The translations under genes and the position numbers were made by a program. Positions 10,880 to 19,677 of a DNA stretch of 64,000 nt are shown in pieces (positions within the stretch are counted from its first letter, which is position 1; each line of letters begins with the position of its first letter). Under the pieces are notes generated by a model. The model did no database searches. It worked only from the letters and a program-made list of their open reading frames with translations, and was not told the origin of the DNA. The DNA is from Streptomyces sp. CB09001 (GTDB lineage: Bacteria; Actinomycetota; Actinomycetes; Streptomycetales; Streptomycetaceae), in the NCBI RefSeq assembly GCF_003369795.1, contig NZ_CP026730.1, positions 434,001-498,000 of the forward strand. The letters run 5' to 3'.

Positions 10880-11350
10880 GTGAACAGCGTCGACGGATGG
10901 GGAGATGACGTCTACCAGCCCGACGGATCCGAGCAGAGGGAGGACACCGGCCTGCTCGACGGTGAGGACACCCTCGAGGAGGACGGTGTCGATGATCCCC
11001 TCGACCGGGGCTGGTCCCCGCCCGAGCGCCCCTGGGGGGTGGAACACACCGGCGTGACGGCCGCCGAACGCCGCCGCGGCGAAACACTGGACCAGCGGCT
11101 GGCCGAGGAGCGGCCGGACGAGCTCGCGCCCGACGGTGACGGGCTGGGCGATTCCGACGGCACCGACGGGGAACTGCTGGACAACGAGGTCGGCGCGGAC
11201 CGCTCTGGCCGGCTCGTGGCACCCGACGAAGGGGCGCACGAGGACGAGGAGCCGACGCTGGTCGCCCTGGACGTGGGCATCGACGGCGCGGCCGCCTCCG
11301 CCGAAGAGGCCGCGATGCACGTGGTCGACGAGGATTCCCTGCCCGGCTGA
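10880..11350 (+). CDS. DUF5709 family acidic protein
   Basis: A 156-residue, strongly acidic protein with no membrane segment. It has the pattern of DUF5709 proteins: a paired D/E-rich opening, LDRGWSPPERPWGVE, a central DELAPDGDGLGDSDGTDGEL segment, DNEVGADRSGRLV and the ending AASAEEAAMHVV. The start is GTG at 10880 behind a good GGAGG. A paralogue with the same blocks is encoded at 54609-55073. Such proteins are common in Streptomyces and often have many copies; their role is not known, and I infer none. Confidence 0.8.
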   Translation: MNSVDGWGDDVYQPDGSEQREDTGLLDGEDTLEEDGVDDPLDRGWSPPERPWGVEHTGVTAAERRRGETLDQRLAEERPDELAPDGDGLGDSDGTDGELLDNEVGADRSGRLVAPDEGAHEDEEPTLVALDVGIDGAAASAEEAAMHVVDEDSLPG

Positions 11351-11413
11351 CGCCACTCGCGACGGCGGACACCTGCCGTCGCCCCGATGAACCGTGCCGT
11401 AGGAGGAGCAGCC

Positions 11414-11686
11414 ATGCAGCAGGACAAGCATCCCGAATACCGGCCCGTCGTCTTCCGGGACCGCAGTGCCGGGTACGCCTTCCTGACCCGGTCCACCGCG
11501 ACCAGCGACCAGACCATCGCGTGGGACGACGGCGAGACGTACCCGGTGGTGGACGTGGAGATCTCCTCGGAGAGCCACCCCTTCTACACCGGCAAGGCGC
11601 GAACGGTGGACTCGGAGGGGCGCGTCGCCCGCTTCGAGCGGCGCTACGGCACGGGCGAGGGGCGGGACGCCGGGGAAACCGGCTGA
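11414..11686 (+). CDS. rpmE2: Type B 50S ribosomal protein L31
   Basis: A 90-residue protein matching the type B (C-minus) L31: [16 protein letters not shown] at the start, then SHPFYTGK and [10 protein letters not shown]. No cysteines are present, so it lacks the zinc-binding site of ordinary L31. In Streptomyces such copies replace zinc-containing L31 when zinc is scarce and are usually repressed by Zur. I see no Zur box in the 63 bases before it. The ATG at 11414 has a strong AGGAGGAG in front; the frame is open a little upstream but that part has no homology. It follows the DUF5709 gene by 63 bases. Confidence 0.9.
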   Translation: MQQDKHPEYRPVVFRDRSAGYAFLTRSTATSDQTIAWDDGETYPVVDVEISSESHPFYTGKARTVDSEGRVARFERRYGTGEGRDAGETG

Positions 11687-11706
11687 CCCGGCCGGCCGCG
11701 GGCCGC

Positions 11707-12501
11707 TCAGATGAAGTTGAGCGCGGCCGCGCCGCCCACTCCCCCGAGCAGCATGAACACCGGCATCAGCACCTTGAGCTCCACCCAGCTGCCCGCCCGG
11801 AACCGCATGGCCTTCGGCGGGCCGATGGGATACCACCGCTTGCGGCCCACCGGTATGGGCCAGAGTATCGGGCAGCCGGAAACGGTCAGCGCGTCGCCGA
11901 TGTCGTGCACCAGGGCACCGAGCACGATCGGCAGTCCCAGCCACAGGTACTCCTGGCCCGGCGCGGTGAACAACCAGTCCGCGCCGCCGTCCGGCTTGTC
12001 CAGGATCCCGGCGAGGATCCATGCGCTGGTCCCGGCCAGCAGCCAGACCAGCACGTCGCTGCTCGAGCCGCGGGTGGCCCGCCAGAGCAGGCCCTCGATG
12101 GCCAGCACCATGTGCACGAAGAGGATCGCCAGGACCGCCCAACGGCCACCCGTGATGGCCAGGACCGAGGTGCCCCCGCCGATCAGGACCGCCCACAGCC
12201 AGGTGTGCGTCAGCGTGCGGTGCCCGCCGGAGCGGCGCGGGTCGCCCCGCTTCCTCGTGGCCTTGTAGACGCTGTAGGACAGCTTGTCGACGATCTCGCA
12301 CAGCCCCCGTGAGACCGGTCCGAAGGCCCGGGAGATGGTGGCCGCCTTGTGGTCGAGATCGGGGGCCAGCGCCGCTCCGGCACAGATCAGGGCTCCGGCG
12401 AGCAGCACCGGCCAGGGCATCGGATGTCCCGCGGCGGCGGTCGCCGCCCCGACGCCGAGCCACGCCGCGGCGCCCGAGAGTGAGTGTGCTGGTCCCATCA
12501 T
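11707..12501 (-). CDS. Membrane-bound metal-dependent hydrolase (YdjM/LexA-binding-like)
   Basis: A 264-residue membrane protein of the YdjM/YfhO-like metal-dependent hydrolase family. Visible motifs are MGPAHSLSG near the start, APDLDHKAA around residue 46-54 and GGHRTLTHTW around 86-95, whose histidines and aspartates should bind the metal; LVHDIGDALTVSG completes the set further on. Several hydrophobic helices separate them. The start is one of two adjacent ATGs (12498 or 12501); an upstream ATG at 12519 is possible. It is divergent from the helicase gene by about 145 bases. The enzymatic role of the family is poorly known. Confidence 0.82.
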   Translation of the reverse strand: MMGPAHSLSGAAAWLGVGAATAAAGHPMPWPVLLAGALICAGAALAPDLDHKAATISRAFGPVSRGLCEIVDKLSYSVYKATRKRGDPRRSGGHRTLTHTWLWAVLIGGGTSVLAITGGRWAVLAILFVHMVLAIEGLLWRATRGSSSDVLVWLLAGTSAWILAGILDKPDGGADWLFTAPGQEYLWLGLPIVLGALVHDIGDALTVSGCPILWPIPVGRKRWYPIGPPKAMRFRAGSWVELKVLMPVFMLLGGVGGAAALNFI

Positions 12502-12646
12502 CGCCGTTGCCCGCCCCATTCCTCGTGTACCGCTGTGCAGTTGTCCGGATCCGCGGTTGCCGCGTCGGCGACCCAGCGTAGCGTTCGTGATCTTCATGCG
12601 GACAGCCGATTCCCCCATCACGACCCGGGACAGGCAAGATGGGGGC

Positions 12647-15160
12647 GTGACCCTCATCGATCAGCTGCCGCGGACCGCCGACCCCGATGCCTTGTACGAA
12701 GCCTTCGAGGCGTGGGCCCAGGAACGCGGTCTCACGCTCTACCCCCATCAGGAGGAGGCGCTGATCGAGGTGGTCTCCGGCGCGAACGTGATCGTGTCCA
12801 CCCCCACCGGTTCCGGTAAGAGCATGATCGCGGCCGGCGCGCACTTCGCCGCTCTGGCCCGGGACGAGGTCACCTTCTACACGGCTCCGATCAAGGCGCT
12901 GGTGTCGGAGAAGTTCTTCGAGCTGTGCAAGATCTTCGGCACCGAGAACGTGGGCATGCTGACCGGCGACGCCTCGGTGAACTCCGACGCCCCGGTCATC
13001 TGCTGCACCGCCGAGGTCCTGGCGTCGATCGCGCTGCGTGACGGCAGGCACGCGGACATCGGCCAGGTCGTCATGGACGAGTTCCACTTCTACGCGGAGC
13101 CGGACCGTGGATGGGCCTGGCAGATTCCCCTGCTGGAACTGCCGCAGGCCCAGTTCGTCCTGATGTCGGCGACGCTCGGCGACGTCTCCTTCTTCGAGAA
13201 GGACCTGGCGCGCCGCACCGGGCGTCCCACCGCGGTGGTCCGCTCGGCCACCCGTCCGGTGCCGCTGTCCTACGAATTCCGCTACACCCCGCTCACCGAG
13301 ACGCTCACCGATCTGCTGGCGGCCCGCCAGGCCCCGGTGTACATCGTGCATTTCACCCAGGCGCAGGCCGTGGAGCGGGCGCAGGCGCTGATGAGCATCA
13401 ACATGTGCACGCGTGAGGAGAAGGAACGGATCGCCGAGCTGATCGGCAACTTCCGCTTCACCACGAAGTTCGGCCGCAATCTCTCCCGGTACGTGCGGCA
13501 CGGCATCGGGGTCCACCATGCCGGCATGCTGCCCAAGTACCGGCGGCTGGTGGAGAAGCTCGCGCAGGCGGGCCTGCTGAAGGTGATCTGCGGGACGGAC
13601 ACGCTCGGTGTGGGCGTCAACGTCCCGATCCGGACCGTGCTGTTCACCGCCTTGACCAAGTACGACGGCACCCGGGTCCGCACGCTGAGGGCCAGGGAGT
13701 TCCACCAGATCGCCGGCCGGGCCGGGCGCGCCGGGTTCGACACGGAGGGCTTCGTCGTCGCCCAGGCGCCCGAGCACGTCGTCGAGAACGAGAAGGCGCT
13801 CGCCAAGGCCGGTGACGACCCGAAGAAGCGGCGGAAGGTCGTCCGGAAGAAGGCTCCCGAGGGGTTCGTCGCCTGGTCGGAGAGCACGTTCGACAAGCTC
13901 ATCGGCTCGGAGCCGGAGCCGCTGACGTCCCGCTTCCGGGTCACCCACACCATGCTGCTGTCGGTGATCGCCCGCCCGGGCGACGCGTTCTCCGCGATGC
14001 GGCACCTGCTGGAGGACAATCACGAGCCGCGCAGGCAGCAGCTCAGGCACATCCGGCGGGCTATCGCCATCTACCGCTCGCTGCTGGACGGCGGCATCGT
14101 GGAGAAGCTCGACCAGCCGGACGCGGAGGGGCGCATCGTGCGTCTCACGGTGGACCTGCAGCAGGACTTCGCGCTGAACCAGCCGCTGTCGACGTTCGCC
14201 CTGGCCGCCTTCGAACTGCTGGACCCGGAGTCGCCTTCGTACGCGCTGGACATGGTGTCGGTCGTGGAGTCCACGCTGGACGACCCGCGGCAGATCCTCG
14301 CCGCCCAGCAGAACAAGGCCCGCGGTGAGGCCGTGGCCGCGATGAAGGCGGACGGCGTCGAGTACGAGGAGCGCATGGAGCGCCTCCAGGACATCACGTA
14401 CCCGAAGCCCTTGGAGGAGCTGCTCTTCCACGCCTACGACACGTACCGCAGGAGCCACCCCTGGGTCGGTGACCACCCGCTGTCCCCGAAGTCGGTCATC
14501 CGCGACATGTACGAACGGGCGCTGACCTTCACGGAGCTGGTCTCGCACTACGAACTGGCCCGCACCGAGGGCATCGTGCTGCGCTACCTGGCGAGCGCCT
14601 ACAAGGCCCTCGACCACACCGTGCCGGACGACCTCAAGTCCGAGGACCTGCAGGACCTGATCGAGTGGCTCGGCGAGATGGTGCGCCAGGTCGACTCCAG
14701 TCTCCTCGACGAGTGGGAGCAGCTCGCCAATCCGGAGGAGATGACCGCCGAGGAGGCTCAGGAGAAGGCCGATCAGGTACGCCCGGTCACGGCCAACGCT
14801 CGTGCCTTCCGTGTGCTGGTCCGCAACGCCATGTTCCGCCGTGTCGAGCTCGCCGCCCTGGACCAGGTCGGTGAGCTGGGCGAGATGGATGCCGACGCGG
14901 GCTGGGACGCCGACGCGTGGGGCGAGGCCATGGACAAGTACTGGGACGAGTACGACGACCTCGGCACCGGCCCCGACGCCCGCGGTCCGAAGCTGCTGAT
15001 CATCGAGGAGGAGCCGCAGAACGGGCTGTGGCGCGTGCGGCAGATCTTCGACGACCCGAACGACGACCACGACTGGGGCGTCAGTGCGGAGGTCGACCTC
15101 ACCGCCTCCGACGCGGAGGGCCGCGCGGTCGTCCGAGTCACGGATGTCGGCCAGCTGTGA
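12647..15160 (+). CDS. Ski2-like DEAD/DEAH-box helicase (DUF3516 type)
   Basis: An 837-residue superfamily 2 helicase. Motif I is STPTGSGKS near residue 45-53, motif II is MDEFHFY (about 144), motif III LMSATL (about 170) and motif VI HQIAGRAGRAGF (about 352). After the helicase core, a roughly 450-residue C-terminal region like DUF3516 covers the rest. Such proteins probably unwind RNA or DNA, and family members in actinobacteria are not well studied. The GTG at 12647 was chosen because homology starts there (TLIDQLPRTADPDALYEAFE) and the open frame upstream overlaps the divergent gene. The next gene, tesB, starts 19 bases after its stop, suggesting an operon. Confidence 0.9.
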   Translation: MTLIDQLPRTADPDALYEAFEAWAQERGLTLYPHQEEALIEVVSGANVIVSTPTGSGKSMIAAGAHFAALARDEVTFYTAPIKALVSEKFFELCKIFGTENVGMLTGDASVNSDAPVICCTAEVLASIALRDGRHADIGQVVMDEFHFYAEPDRGWAWQIPLLELPQAQFVLMSATLGDVSFFEKDLARRTGRPTAVVRSATRPVPLSYEFRYTPLTETLTDLLAARQAPVYIVHFTQAQAVERAQALMSINMCTREEKERIAELIGNFRFTTKFGRNLSRYVRHGIGVHHAGMLPKYRRLVEKLAQAGLLKVICGTDTLGVGVNVPIRTVLFTALTKYDGTRVRTLRAREFHQIAGRAGRAGFDTEGFVVAQAPEHVVENEKALAKAGDDPKKRRKVVRKKAPEGFVAWSESTFDKLIGSEPEPLTSRFRVTHTMLLSVIARPGDAFSAMRHLLEDNHEPRRQQLRHIRRAIAIYRSLLDGGIVEKLDQPDAEGRIVRLTVDLQQDFALNQPLSTFALAAFELLDPESPSYALDMVSVVESTLDDPRQILAAQQNKARGEAVAAMKADGVEYEERMERLQDITYPKPLEELLFHAYDTYRRSHPWVGDHPLSPKSVIRDMYERALTFTELVSHYELARTEGIVLRYLASAYKALDHTVPDDLKSEDLQDLIEWLGEMVRQVDSSLLDEWEQLANPEEMTAEEAQEKADQVRPVTANARAFRVLVRNAMFRRVELAALDQVGELGEMDADAGWDADAWGEAMDKYWDEYDDLGTGPDARGPKLLIIEEEPQNGLWRVRQIFDDPNDDHDWGVSAEVDLTASDAEGRAVVRVTDVGQL

Positions 15161-15179
15161 GCACAGGAGAACCCCACGC

Positions 15180-16046
15180 ATGACGAATCCGGCCGAGAGC
15201 CTCGTCGCCCTGCTCGACCTGGAGCAGATCGAGGTCAACATCTTCCGTGGCCGCAGCCCCGAGGAGTCGCTGCAGCGGGTCTTCGGCGGCCAGGTGGCCG
15301 GCCAGGCCCTGGTCGCCGCGGGCCGCACCACCGACGGTGACCGCCCGGTGCACTCGCTGCACGCGTACTTCCTGCGTCCGGGACGCCCGGGGGTGCCCAT
15401 CGTGTACCAGGTCGAACGGGACAGGGACGGACGGTCGTTCACCACCCGCAGGGTCACCGCCGTGCAGCAGGGCCGCACGATCTTCACGCTCACCGCCTCC
15501 TTTCACAAGCCTGAGCAGGGGAGTTTCGAGCACCAGTTGCCGCCGGCCCGCGAGGTCCCCGATCCGGAGTCCCTGCCGACGGTCGCCGACGAGGTACGGG
15601 AGCACCTCGGCGCACTGCCGGAGCAGCTGGAGAGGATGGCCCGCCGTCAGCCCTTCGACATCCGCTACGTCGACCGGCTTCGCTGGAGCGCCGAGGACGT
15701 CGAGGGCGCCGAGCCCCGCAGCGCCGTGTGGATGCGCGCCGTCGGGCCGCTGGGCGACGACCCGCTCGTGCACACCTGCGCCCTGACCTACGCCAGTGAC
15801 ATGACGCTGCTGGATGCCGTGCGCATCCCGGTGGAGCCGCTGTGGGGTCCCCGGGGGTTCGACATGGCGTCCCTGGACCACGCCATGTGGTTCCACCGGC
15901 CGTTCCGGGCCGACGAGTGGTTCCTGTACGACCAGGAGTCGCCGATCGCGACCGGCGGGCGTGGGCTGGCCCGTGGGCGGATCTACGACAGGGAAGGACG
16001 CATGCTGGTCTCCGTCGTCCAGGAGGGGCTGTTCCGCGCCCTGTAG
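15180..16046 (+). CDS. tesB: Acyl-CoA thioesterase II (TesB)
   Basis: A 288-residue double hot-dog thioesterase that hydrolyses acyl-CoA to free fatty acid and CoA. Family blocks are VFGGQVAGQALVAA at about 36-49, SLHAYFLRPG at about 58, the second-half segment MASLDHAMWFHRPFRADEWF and GRIYDREGRMLVSVVQEGL at the end. The active-site Asp (LDHAMWFH), Ser/Thr and Gln (SVVQEG) positions are in place. ATG at 15180 with AGGAGA ahead. It follows the helicase with a 19-base gap and probably shares its transcript. One base separates its stop from the end of the convergent DUF6397 gene. Confidence 0.93.
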   Translation: MTNPAESLVALLDLEQIEVNIFRGRSPEESLQRVFGGQVAGQALVAAGRTTDGDRPVHSLHAYFLRPGRPGVPIVYQVERDRDGRSFTTRRVTAVQQGRTIFTLTASFHKPEQGSFEHQLPPAREVPDPESLPTVADEVREHLGALPEQLERMARRQPFDIRYVDRLRWSAEDVEGAEPRSAVWMRAVGPLGDDPLVHTCALTYASDMTLLDAVRIPVEPLWGPRGFDMASLDHAMWFHRPFRADEWFLYDQESPIATGGRGLARGRIYDREGRMLVSVVQEGLFRAL

Positions 16047-16047
16047 G

Positions 16048-17019
16048 TCAGGAGTCTCTGCGCCACAGCCTGCCGAACAGGCCGCTCAGCCGCCCCGGTC
16101 GCTTCGCCGCCCGCGGTGCGGCGTTCTCCGCCTCGGGCGGCACCGGTGCCGCCGGCTCGCGCGGCGGGGATTCCGGACCGGGCGGGTGCGGCGCGACGTG
16201 CCCGGCCGTGCGGGGCGCCGGAAGATGGCGGCGGGCCGTGTCCAACGCGGCCGCCAGGTCCGAGCGGAGCCAGTCGATCTCGTCCGGGTCGCCGGCCGTG
16301 ACGATCTCCTCGGCGAGCTGCGCGGCCGGGGAGCCCGGCGACCCGTGCGTGGGGAGTGCGGGGCGGAACCGGCGCAGATGGGTGCGCTCGTAGGGATCCG
16401 TGACGACGTCCGCGATCTCGGCGGCGTCGAGCAGCGACGCCACCGCCGCGGCCCGGGCCCACGGGTCGTCCGCCTGCCGGAGCAGGAATCCCAGGTGCCT
16501 GCCCCGCCAGTTGCGGGGGCGCAGGTCGAGCCCCTCCCCCAGTTGGTCCCGCAGGCCTTCGGGCGTGCGGCCCGTCAGCAGTGCGGTGTTGCGCTCGTCG
16601 GCCCTGAACTGCCTCAGCTCCTCGGCCGGATACAGCCAGACGACGGCGCGGTACCGGTTGACGTAGAACTTCACGGGCACCAGCAGCCCGAGCCGGGCGA
16701 GACGGGTGAACCGGGCCGTGGTCACGTCCATGAGGGCCGCGCCCTCCGTGGTCCCGACGGTATGGACAGCGGCCCGCAGCACCTCGGGGAAGCCGTCCGC
16801 CGCCCGGATCCGGTCGATCTCGTCGCGGGGGACGCGCCGCCCGCCTCCTCCGTCGTCGGGGACCGTGCGGACCCGGCCGAGGTGCACGGCGAGGTCGAAC
16901 TCGCTGCGCCTGAGGCCCAGTTCCCGAGCCGCGCGATGACACGTGACCGCGGCGCCCCGGGTAGTGCCGGTCTGCTCGCCGGCCGCTGCGACGTTGTGCG
17001 TGATGGTGTTGCCGGACAT
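16048..17019 (-). CDS. DUF6397-like Streptomyces protein
   Basis: A 323-residue protein of unknown function. The first 250 residues are compact, with a helix-turn-helix-like opening (CHRAARELGLRRSEFDLAVHLGRVR) and a second DNA-binding-like segment (MDVTTARFTRLARLGLLVPVKFYVNR). The last 75 residues are proline-rich and end in a basic cluster (SGLFGRLWRRDS). This matches Streptomyces proteins I know as DUF6397. The two helix-turn-helix-like stretches suggest nucleic-acid binding, but this is an inference. ATG at 17019 with GGGGGAGA in front. It lies downstream of, and in the same direction as, the second roadblock gene. Confidence 0.65.
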   Translation of the reverse strand: MSGNTITHNVAAAGEQTGTTRGAAVTCHRAARELGLRRSEFDLAVHLGRVRTVPDDGGGGRRVPRDEIDRIRAADGFPEVLRAAVHTVGTTEGAALMDVTTARFTRLARLGLLVPVKFYVNRYRAVVWLYPAEELRQFRADERNTALLTGRTPEGLRDQLGEGLDLRPRNWRGRHLGFLLRQADDPWARAAAVASLLDAAEIADVVTDPYERTHLRRFRPALPTHGSPGSPAAQLAEEIVTAGDPDEIDWLRSDLAAALDTARRHLPAPRTAGHVAPHPPGPESPPREPAAPVPPEAENAAPRAAKRPGRLSGLFGRLWRRDS

Positions 17020-17156
17020 GGTTCGTCTCCCCCGTGGAGTGTGTGGCCGGCGCCGTCCGCGCCCGCCGACACAAAAACCGTAGCCGCAACCGCGACATCC
17101 GTGGCGAGCCTGTGGACAACTCTGATGCCAACCATCGGGGACACCGAAAGCGCAGG

Positions 17157-17570
17157 TCAGGGCTCGGTGGGTGATATACGTCCCGGCTGCCGCGCGTCGA
17201 CGTCGAGGTGCTCACCCACCCGGTTCACGAGCAGTGTCATCTCGTAGGCGATCTGCCCGATGTCGACCTCCGCCCCGCTGAGCACGCACAGGCAACTGCC
17301 CGAGCCCGCCGCGGTGACGAACAGGACGGCGTCGTCGAACTCGACCATCGTCTGCCGTACCTGGCCGGCGCCGAAGTGGCGGCCCGAGCCCTTGGCCAGG
17401 CTGTGCAGTCCGGACGACACGGCGGCGAGGTGCTCGGCGTCCTCGCGTCGCAGGCCCGTGCTCGCCCCGGTCACCAATCCGTCGTTGGACAGGACCAACG
17501 CGTGCCGCACGTGTTCGACGCGTGCGGTCAGGTCGTCCAGCAGCCAGCCCAGTCCCTGGTTCTGCACCAT
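17157..17570 (-). CDS. Second roadblock/LC7 protein, CvnB-like
   Basis: A 137-residue roadblock/LC7-domain protein, a paralogue of the CvnB at 19240-19677: GWLLDDLTARVEHVRHALVLSNDGL aligns with DWLLDDLVGRVHEVRHAVVLSNDGL, and both share GASxGLxREDAEHLAAV and GRHFGAG. Roadblock proteins bind small GTPases as regulatory partners. It is separated from the conservon by the PPOX gene, so it looks like a second copy that may compete for or share CvnD. Start ATG 17570; alternative starts upstream have no homology. Divergent from the PPOX gene by 105 bases. Confidence 0.88.
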   Translation of the reverse strand: MVQNQGLGWLLDDLTARVEHVRHALVLSNDGLVTGASTGLRREDAEHLAAVSSGLHSLAKGSGRHFGAGQVRQTMVEFDDAVLFVTAAGSGSCLCVLSGAEVDIGQIAYEMTLLVNRVGEHLDVDARQPGRISPTEP

Positions 17571-17675
17571 GATCCGATCTCCCCGTGTCTCCCCGTACGC
17601 GTTGCCTCCCCCTGGCCGGGGGATCCGTCCGCCAGCCTTCACCACGCCCGTGCTCCGGGCAAGGAGGATGGGGGC

Positions 17676-18104
17676 ATGGCACAGAAGATGACCGATGAGG
17701 AATGGCGGGCGTTCGTCTCGGACGGCACCCGCACCGGAAAACTCTCGACCGTCCGGGCCGACGGCAGCCCGCACGTCGCACCCATCTGGTTCCTGCTGGA
17801 CGGGGACGACCTGGTGTTCAACACCGGCAAGGACACCGTGAAGGGGCGCAATCTGGTCCGTGACGGCCGCATCGCCCTGTGTGTGGACGACGACCGGCCG
17901 CCCTTCCACTTCGTGGTGCTGCAGGGGCGTGCGCGCATCTCGGAGGACCTCGGCGAACTGCGGCACTGGGCCGCGCGCATCGGCGCCCGGTACATGGGTG
18001 AGGAGCGCGCCGAGGAGTTCGGGGCACGCAACGGTGTCCCGGGCGAACTGCTCGTCCGGGTGACCGTGGACAAGATCCTGGCCCAGAAGTCGGTGGCCGG
18101 CTGA
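17676..18104 (+). CDS. PPOX-class F420/FMN-dependent oxidoreductase
   Basis: A 142-residue split-barrel flavin/F420-binding protein of the pyridoxamine-phosphate-oxidase-like group. Typical blocks are GKLSTVRADGSPHVAPIWFL, NTGKDTVKGRNLVRDGRIAL and DRPPFHFVVLQGRARI. In actinobacteria this group mostly uses coenzyme F420 to reduce unknown substrates. The ATG at 17676 is placed behind AAGGAGG. It sits between two inward/outward facing conservon-type genes, with the end of cvnD 29 bases downstream and convergent. Confidence 0.85.
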   Translation: MAQKMTDEEWRAFVSDGTRTGKLSTVRADGSPHVAPIWFLLDGDDLVFNTGKDTVKGRNLVRDGRIALCVDDDRPPFHFVVLQGRARISEDLGELRHWAARIGARYMGEERAEEFGARNGVPGELLVRVTVDKILAQKSVAG

Positions 18105-18133
18105 GAGCCCCCTGCCCGGGGGAAGCGGTCCGG

Positions 18134-18739
18134 TCAGCGGACGGAGTCGAGGAGCCGGGCGGTGTGCATCCGTCCGGCGTACTCGACGAGCCTGATCAGC
18201 ACCTCCTTCCCCGAGTCGCGGTCCCGGGCGTCGCACAGCACCACGGGTGTTCCCGGATCGAGGTCGAGGGCGCGCAGGACGCTGTGCTCGTCGTGGCGGC
18301 GTGCTCCCGTGAAGCAGTTCACGGCCACCACGAACGGGATGTGCCGGTGTTCGAAGTAGTCCACCGCCGGGAAGCAGTCCGCCAGGCGTCGGGTGTCCGC
18401 GAGGACGACGGCGCCGAGCGCCCCCTGCGCCAGTTCGTCCCAGAGAAACCAGAACCGGTCCTGCCCCGGTGTGCCGAAGAGGTAGAGCGAGAGTCCGGAC
18501 CGGATGGTGATGCGTCCGAAGTCCATGGCGACGGTCGTGGTGACCTTCCGGTCGATGCCGCCGGTGTCGTCCACCAGCCGACCGGCCTCGCTGAGCAGTT
18601 CCTCCGTGCGCAGCGGCCTGATCTCGCTGACGGCGCCCACCAGGGTGGTCTTGCCCACGCCGAAACCTCCGGCGACCAGGATCTTCAACGCCAGCGCGGT
18701 CGTGTCGCCGTCCGTGGCGTCGGAGCGTTCGGAGGCCAT
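18134..18739 (-). CDS. cvnD: Conservon GTPase CvnD
   Basis: A 201-residue Ras-like small GTPase, the output protein of a Streptomyces conservon. The P-loop is GGFGVGKTT (24-32), the G3-like segment reads FGTPGQDRFWFLWD (around 88-101) and the specificity-like NCF region replaces NKxD (VAVNCFTG), as in this group of bacterial GTPases. It is the last gene of cvnA-B-C-D, 68 bases after cvnC. In S. coelicolor the CvnA9-D9 set was described as a membrane-associated complex resembling eukaryotic G-protein receptors. Which process this copy controls cannot be told. Confidence 0.9.
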   Translation of the reverse strand: MASERSDATDGDTTALALKILVAGGFGVGKTTLVGAVSEIRPLRTEELLSEAGRLVDDTGGIDRKVTTTVAMDFGRITIRSGLSLYLFGTPGQDRFWFLWDELAQGALGAVVLADTRRLADCFPAVDYFEHRHIPFVVAVNCFTGARRHDEHSVLRALDLDPGTPVVLCDARDRDSGKEVLIRLVEYAGRMHTARLLDSVR

Positions 18740-18807
18740 CGATCACTTCTCTCGGTGCGGGTGGTCGTGCACGTGCGTGCCGGTCATGGTCGTTCGTTCG
18801 GCCTTCC

Positions 18808-19221
18808 CTACAGAGCGCGCAGTCCGTCGATCACTTCGCGCAGAATCCGTTCGTCCGGCAACTGCGCCGGTGGCACGGGACGGCTGACGGTCACGCACCC
18901 CAGTTCCGCCAGGTCGCCGAGGAGTACCCTGACGACGCCCACCGGCAGGTCCGCGTCGGCGGCGAGTTCGGCCACCGACTGGGTCTCCGTGCGGCACAGG
19001 TCGATCAGCGTGCGGTGTTCCGGTCCCAGCACGGTGTCGTCCACGTCCGGTGCGCCGACTGCGTGTGTGACGAGGGCGATCAGGTCGAACCGCACCCCCG
19101 TGGGCCCCGGCCGGGTGCGGCCACCGGTCATCGCGTAGGGGCGGACGAGGGGTCCGGCCTCGTTGTCGTACCACTGGCTGCCCGGTCCTTCCCGGCCGCC
19201 GTCCGTGATGTCGTCGGTCAT
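18808..19221 (-). CDS. cvnC: Conservon DUF742 protein CvnC
   Basis: A 137-residue DUF742 protein with a winged-helix-like core: the pattern RPYAMTGGRTRP near the start, then HRTLIDLCRTETQSVAELAADADLPVG and LGDLAELGCVTV, ending with ERILREVIDGLRAL. DUF742 proteins are the third member of conservons and their biochemical role is unclear. Located 18 bases after cvnB and 68 bases before cvnD, all in one direction. Confidence 0.9.
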   Translation of the reverse strand: MTDDITDGGREGPGSQWYDNEAGPLVRPYAMTGGRTRPGPTGVRFDLIALVTHAVGAPDVDDTVLGPEHRTLIDLCRTETQSVAELAADADLPVGVVRVLLGDLAELGCVTVSRPVPPAQLPDERILREVIDGLRAL

Positions 19222-19239
19222 CCCTGGGGCCCTTCCGGG

Positions 19240-19677
19240 TCATGCGCCGAAGGGTGGTCGTGCGGCGGCACGTGGCGCGGTGTGCAGGTGCTCGCCGACG
19301 CGTCTCACCAGCCGTGCCATCTCGTAGGCCACGAGACCGATGTCCGCGGTCACGGCGGTGAGGACGGCGAGGCAGGAGCCGTCCCCCGCCGCGGCCACGA
19401 ACAGGAACCCGTCGTCCATTTCGACCATGGTCCGGTGCACGCCCCCGGCGCCGAAGTGCCGGCCCGCCCCCTTGGCCAGGCTGTGGAAGCCGGAGGCGAC
19501 GGCGGCGAGGTGTTCGGCGTCTTCGCGGCCGAGTCCGTGCGACGCGCCCACGGCGAGTCCGTCGTTCGACAGCACCACGGCGTGCCGCACCTCGTGTACG
19601 CGTCCGACGAGGTCGTCCAGGAGCCAGTCGAGTTCGCGGGCCCGCCGGGCGGTTCCCGTGCCGGGATTCTGGATCAT
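19240..19677 (-). CDS. cvnB: Conservon roadblock/LC7 protein CvnB
   Basis: A 145-residue roadblock/LC7 protein. The fold's key segment LDWLLDDLVGRVHEVRHAVVL is at residues 14-34, followed by SNDGLAVGASHGLGREDAEHLAAVASGF and GRHFGAGGVHRTMVEMDDGFLFV. Roadblock proteins act as regulators or exchange-factor-like partners of MglA/CvnD-type GTPases. Its ATG overlaps the cvnA stop (ATGA at 19674-19677), so translation is coupled to the kinase. A second copy lies at 17157-17570. Confidence 0.92.
   Translation of the reverse strand: MIQNPGTGTARRARELDWLLDDLVGRVHEVRHAVVLSNDGLAVGASHGLGREDAEHLAAVASGFHSLAKGAGRHFGAGGVHRTMVEMDDGFLFVAAAGDGSCLAVLTAVTADIGLVAYEMARLVRRVGEHLHTAPRAAARPPFGA

Noticed and set aside
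11351..11413. A Zur box before rpmE2
   Set aside because: No TGAAAATNATTTTCA-like palindrome could be found.
17607..17623. A TCCCCC/GGGGGA hairpin between the second roadblock gene and the PPOX gene
   Set aside because: Six bases of G/C-only arms are common at this GC content and it lies between divergent genes, where a terminator is not expected.
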